This document shows positions 32,200-32,281 of a stretch of DNA of 32,281 nt, piece after piece. The stretch is from positions 1 through 32,281 of the forward strand of contig NZ_SMKX01000102.1 of NCBI RefSeq assembly GCF_004349055.1. The letters run 5' to 3'. Numbering within the stretch: position 1 is the stretch's first letter; every line of letters begins with the position of its first letter. Source of the stretch: Kribbella antibiotica. GTDB taxonomy: Bacteria > Actinomycetota > Actinomycetes > Propionibacteriales > Kribbellaceae. The notes under the pieces are model-generated. The model made no database searches and had not been told where the DNA came from. It saw only the letters and a list, made by a program, of their open reading frames with translations. Made by a program: the position numbers and the translations under genes.

Positions 32200-32281
32200 A
32201 GCGGCGGGCGGTGCTGGTGGGGGCGGCAGGTCTGGCGCTGGCGGGGTGCGGTCGGGGGCCGGCGGTTGAGCGGCTGACGAT
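32196..32281 (+). CDS. Lipoprotein, partial (cut by window end)
   Basis: Only 28 codons are visible. They read MKRRAVLVGAAGLALAGC followed by GRGPAVERLT: a twin-arginine-like start, a short hydrophobic stretch and a lipobox LAGC with Cys18. It is therefore an exported lipoprotein. The 4-bp overlap with the kinase gene places it in the same operon. In some actinobacteria a solute-binding lipoprotein (for example of the TAXI type) accompanies such kinases, but the visible part does not show the family. Confidence 0.8.
   Translation, partial: MKRRAVLVGAAGLALAGCGRGPAVERLT

Overview
The window is high-GC DNA with GTG starts, many 4-bp ATGA gene overlaps and several TANNNT boxes 6-8 bases before start codons, the pattern of leaderless mRNAs in actinobacteria. 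Gene content (Pmt-type protein mannosyltransferase, monomeric NADP isocitrate dehydrogenase, a SigE-family sigma factor, DUF1707/LiaF-like protein) fits a soil actinobacterium. Kribbella or a related member of the Propionibacteriales is my guess and is not proven here. No rRNA, tRNA, CRISPR array, transposase or phage gene was seen.

Layout. 1-2443: a zinc-free quinone-reductase-like oxidoreductase diverges from an unusual regulator that joins a degenerate histidine-kinase-like module to a LuxR helix-turn-helix. 2440-6609: metG, rsmI and pmt, a housekeeping block also arranged this way in mycobacteria. 6613-7284: a DUF1707/LiaF-like protein. 7305-15976: a tightly overlapping eight-gene operon on the minus strand, read as binding protein, two permeases, a double ATPase, a cysteine-synthase-fold PLP enzyme, a phytanoyl-CoA-dioxygenase-like oxygenase, a DUF4213/DUF364 protein and an MFS transporter. 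A Fur/Zur-type palindrome lies just before the first gene. I read this as a metallophore-like system (make, export, re-import) with biosynthetic enzymes unlike those of staphylopine or staphyloferrin B. It is the most interesting part of the window.

16261-19714: a secreted GH13-fold protein with two discoidin domains and lost catalytic motifs, then an NADPH-dependent FMN reductase and a MarR regulator with a clear operator over the reductase promoter. 19761-22542: a copper operon (unknown His/Met-containing membrane protein, YcnI, CopC, CopD). 22604-24763: an alpha/beta hydrolase diverges from a SigE-family sigma gene that carries a one-base frameshift in region 4, followed by its membrane-anchored partner. 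24815-26506: a ROK-family protein lacking the zinc motif, a palindrome-rich spacer and a pentapeptide-repeat protein. 26584-32281: icd, a terminator hairpin, then an operon of MHS-family transporter, OmpR-type response regulator, sensor kinase and the start of a lipoprotein that runs off the window.

All functions come from reading translated motifs by eye. No database search was run.
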